This document shows, piece by piece, positions 49,791 to 50,753 of a stretch of 50,753 nucleotides of DNA. This DNA is from JBPYCR01 sp051846935 (GTDB lineage: Bacteria > Bacillota > Bacilli > Bacillales > Amphibacillaceae), in assembly GCF_051846935.1 (NCBI RefSeq), contig NZ_JBPYCS010000019.1, forward strand, positions 1-50,753, read 5' to 3'. The notes beneath the pieces are model-generated. The model made no database searches and was not told where the DNA came from. It saw only the letters and a program-made list of their open reading frames with translations. Made by a program: the position numbers and the translations under genes. Each line of letters starts with the position of its first letter. The first letter of the stretch is position 1.

Positions 49791-50186
49791 CTACTTTGCA
49801 TGCTCATCTGGTTGATGAATACCGAATATATTTCCTTCTGTGTCAGTATAATACCCTTGCCAAGCCATACCTGGAAGTGCATGTTTAGCTAAGGCTACGT
49901 TACCGCCACTTTCTAGAATTTTTGCTTCAGTAGTATCATAATCCTCTACACCTATTGTACAAGCATACCCATTTAAAGCTTGATTCGGTTGTGGAGAAGA
50001 TCCTTTCCGTTGCATCAATGCTCCATTAATTCCAGGCTCGTTATCTTCACCAGTTACTGCCCCCCAATAAGGCATTCCTGCATAATCACTCCAGTCTTGA
50101 AAGGTCCAACCGAATACTTCCCCATAAAAATTCTTCGCCCGTTCCATATTATCTACATGAATTTCAAAATGTATCAATCTTCCCAT
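49791..50186 (-). CDS. VOC family (glyoxalase/bleomycin resistance-like) protein
   Basis: 131 aa with two beta-alpha-beta-beta-beta modules. The first opens LIHFEIHVDNMERAKNFYGEVFGW (His6, Glu8-type metal positions) and the second is ACTIGVEDYDTTEAKI ending TDTEGNIFGIHQ. Closest in feel to the VOC proteins of 120-130 aa with the GWTFQDW motif, often of unknown substrate. AGGAGG precedes the ATG. Monocistronic. Confidence 0.88.
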   Translation of the reverse strand: MGRLIHFEIHVDNMERAKNFYGEVFGWTFQDWSDYAGMPYWGAVTGEDNEPGINGALMQRKGSSPQPNQALNGYACTIGVEDYDTTEAKILESGGNVALAKHALPGMAWQGYYTDTEGNIFGIHQPDEHAK

Positions 50187-50298
50187 ATAATTTCCTCCTA
50201 TCTTTTTTAAAAACTGCCGGTTGATTATCCACTTTTTACATCCTACTCATTGTACTATGTTCTTGCAAAATTATACATTTATGTTCATTAGTGCATGC

Positions 50299-50753
50299 TT
50301 ATTTCTTCCCTTGTCGAAATAGATCAACAGACTTATAGCCTTGGGACAGTATTTCAACCATTTGCGCCTTCCGCTTATCTCGTGTCTTCTGTTGCTTAGC
50401 TGAAAAAATTTGACGAGCCCAATCTCTTTGATAACCTGGTGTAAGTTTCTCATAGAACGCCAACTCATTTGGATGGTCTGCTAATAGAGCTTTTATATCT
50501 TTTACATTATCCTCATAATCCGCTACACATTGACTAGCTGCAGCTGTTTTTCTCACCTTCTTTTTTTCACGTTTTAATCCTACAACAGTATAAACATCAT
50601 CCATGCGAACCATTCGCGAGAATTTTATATCACTGTTAAGTACATAACCATCTTCATCGACTTTCAACGCTGGAAAAATAGCATCTCGATGAATGTGTGT
50701 ATCATATCGTTTATTTCCTTTTTTCGGATAGGCGAAAAATAAGTATCCTTTTT
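50299..50753 (-). CDS. YdeI/OmpD-associated (OmdA) family protein, 5'-truncated by the window edge
   Basis: At least 150 codons. The reading frame stays open from 50751 leftward with sensible protein (KGYLFFAYPKKGNKRYDTHI...), so the gene starts outside the window; the TTG at 50667 is not its true start. The C-terminal third (LTPGYQRDWARQIFSAKQQ, TRDKRKAQMVEIL) is the OmdA/bacteriocin-protection domain. Function is not established in Gram-positives. Confidence 0.7.
   Translation of the reverse strand, partial: KGYLFFAYPKKGNKRYDTHIHRDAIFPALKVDEDGYVLNSDIKFSRMVRMDDVYTVVGLKREKKKVRKTAAASQCVADYEDNVKDIKALLADHPNELAFYEKLTPGYQRDWARQIFSAKQQKTRDKRKAQMVEILSQGYKSVDLFRQGKK

Noticed and set aside
1..50753. 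CRISPR arrays, tRNA or rRNA genes, prophage, toxin-antitoxin or restriction systems
   Set aside because: None was recognised on either strand; repeats present are dispersed or coding tandem repeats, not spaced arrays.

Overview
This window looks like chromosomal DNA of a low-GC, Gram-positive, spore-former-type Bacillaceae bacterium, of the Oceanobacillus/Virgibacillus/alkaliphilic Bacillus kind. The evidence is AT-rich sequence, strong GGAGG ribosome sites, frequent TTG and GTG starts, and many genes whose closest remembered relatives are Bacillus subtilis genes (sppA-yteJ, yfkJ, mreBH, csaA, pfeT, yclNOPQ, hmoA, yfmR). A NaChBac-type sodium channel next to a chemoreceptor suggests a sodium-rich or alkaline habitat. 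No rRNA, tRNA, CRISPR array, phage block or intact transposase was seen. Genus-level placement is inference.

Layout. 1-2567: a dispersed repeat, then an amino-acid ABC permease and binding lipoprotein without an ATPase. 2700-4758: a P1B-4 metal ATPase of PfeT type behind Per-box-like and Fur-like sites. 4853-10007: leftward housekeeping genes (YihY, YtxH-like, LMW phosphatase, SRAP, RDD, SppA, CAP-domain protein). 10477-11484: mreBH. 11661-11834: a promoter, Fur-like box and three stem-loops ending in a terminator, with no convincing gene, which I read as a candidate iron-regulated small RNA.

11957-21387 is the most coherent block: a lysine catabolic island. Leftward genes encode an aminotransferase, a ThDP decarboxylase-like enzyme, an aldehyde dehydrogenase and L-lysine 6-dehydrogenase, followed by an IclR regulator and a DUF3870 protein. 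Rightward genes encode a CaiB/BaiF CoA-transferase and an acyl-CoA dehydrogenase with glutaryl-CoA dehydrogenase residues. Together they can be read as lysine -> piperideine-6-carboxylate -> 2-aminoadipate -> 2-oxoadipate -> glutarate semialdehyde -> glutarate -> glutaryl-CoA -> crotonyl-CoA. A simple decarboxylase would stand in for the usual 2-oxoadipate dehydrogenase complex.

21802-31109 holds a DMT exporter, an ABC-F protein, a five-gene CcdA/ResA-like/two-component operon, a P1 peptidase and a small GNAT. 31725-34547 pairs a chemoreceptor with the sodium channel. 34621-41442 holds CsaA, an atypical DAACS symporter, a DMT exporter, a cyclic 2,3-diphosphoglycerate synthase homologue, a cupin, DUF421 and SRPBCC proteins. 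41611-45806 is a Fur-box-controlled siderophore importer (yclNOPQ type) translationally coupled to a heme monooxygenase. The right end has two unrecognised genes, a lipoprotein pseudogene with a frameshift and an in-frame stop, a VOC protein and a YdeI/OmdA gene cut by the window edge.

Several families of dispersed non-coding repeats lie between genes. One copy is flanked by an exact 11-bp direct repeat. Iron recurs as a theme: PfeT-type efflux, the candidate small RNA, and the siderophore/heme operon all carry Fur- or PerR-like sites.
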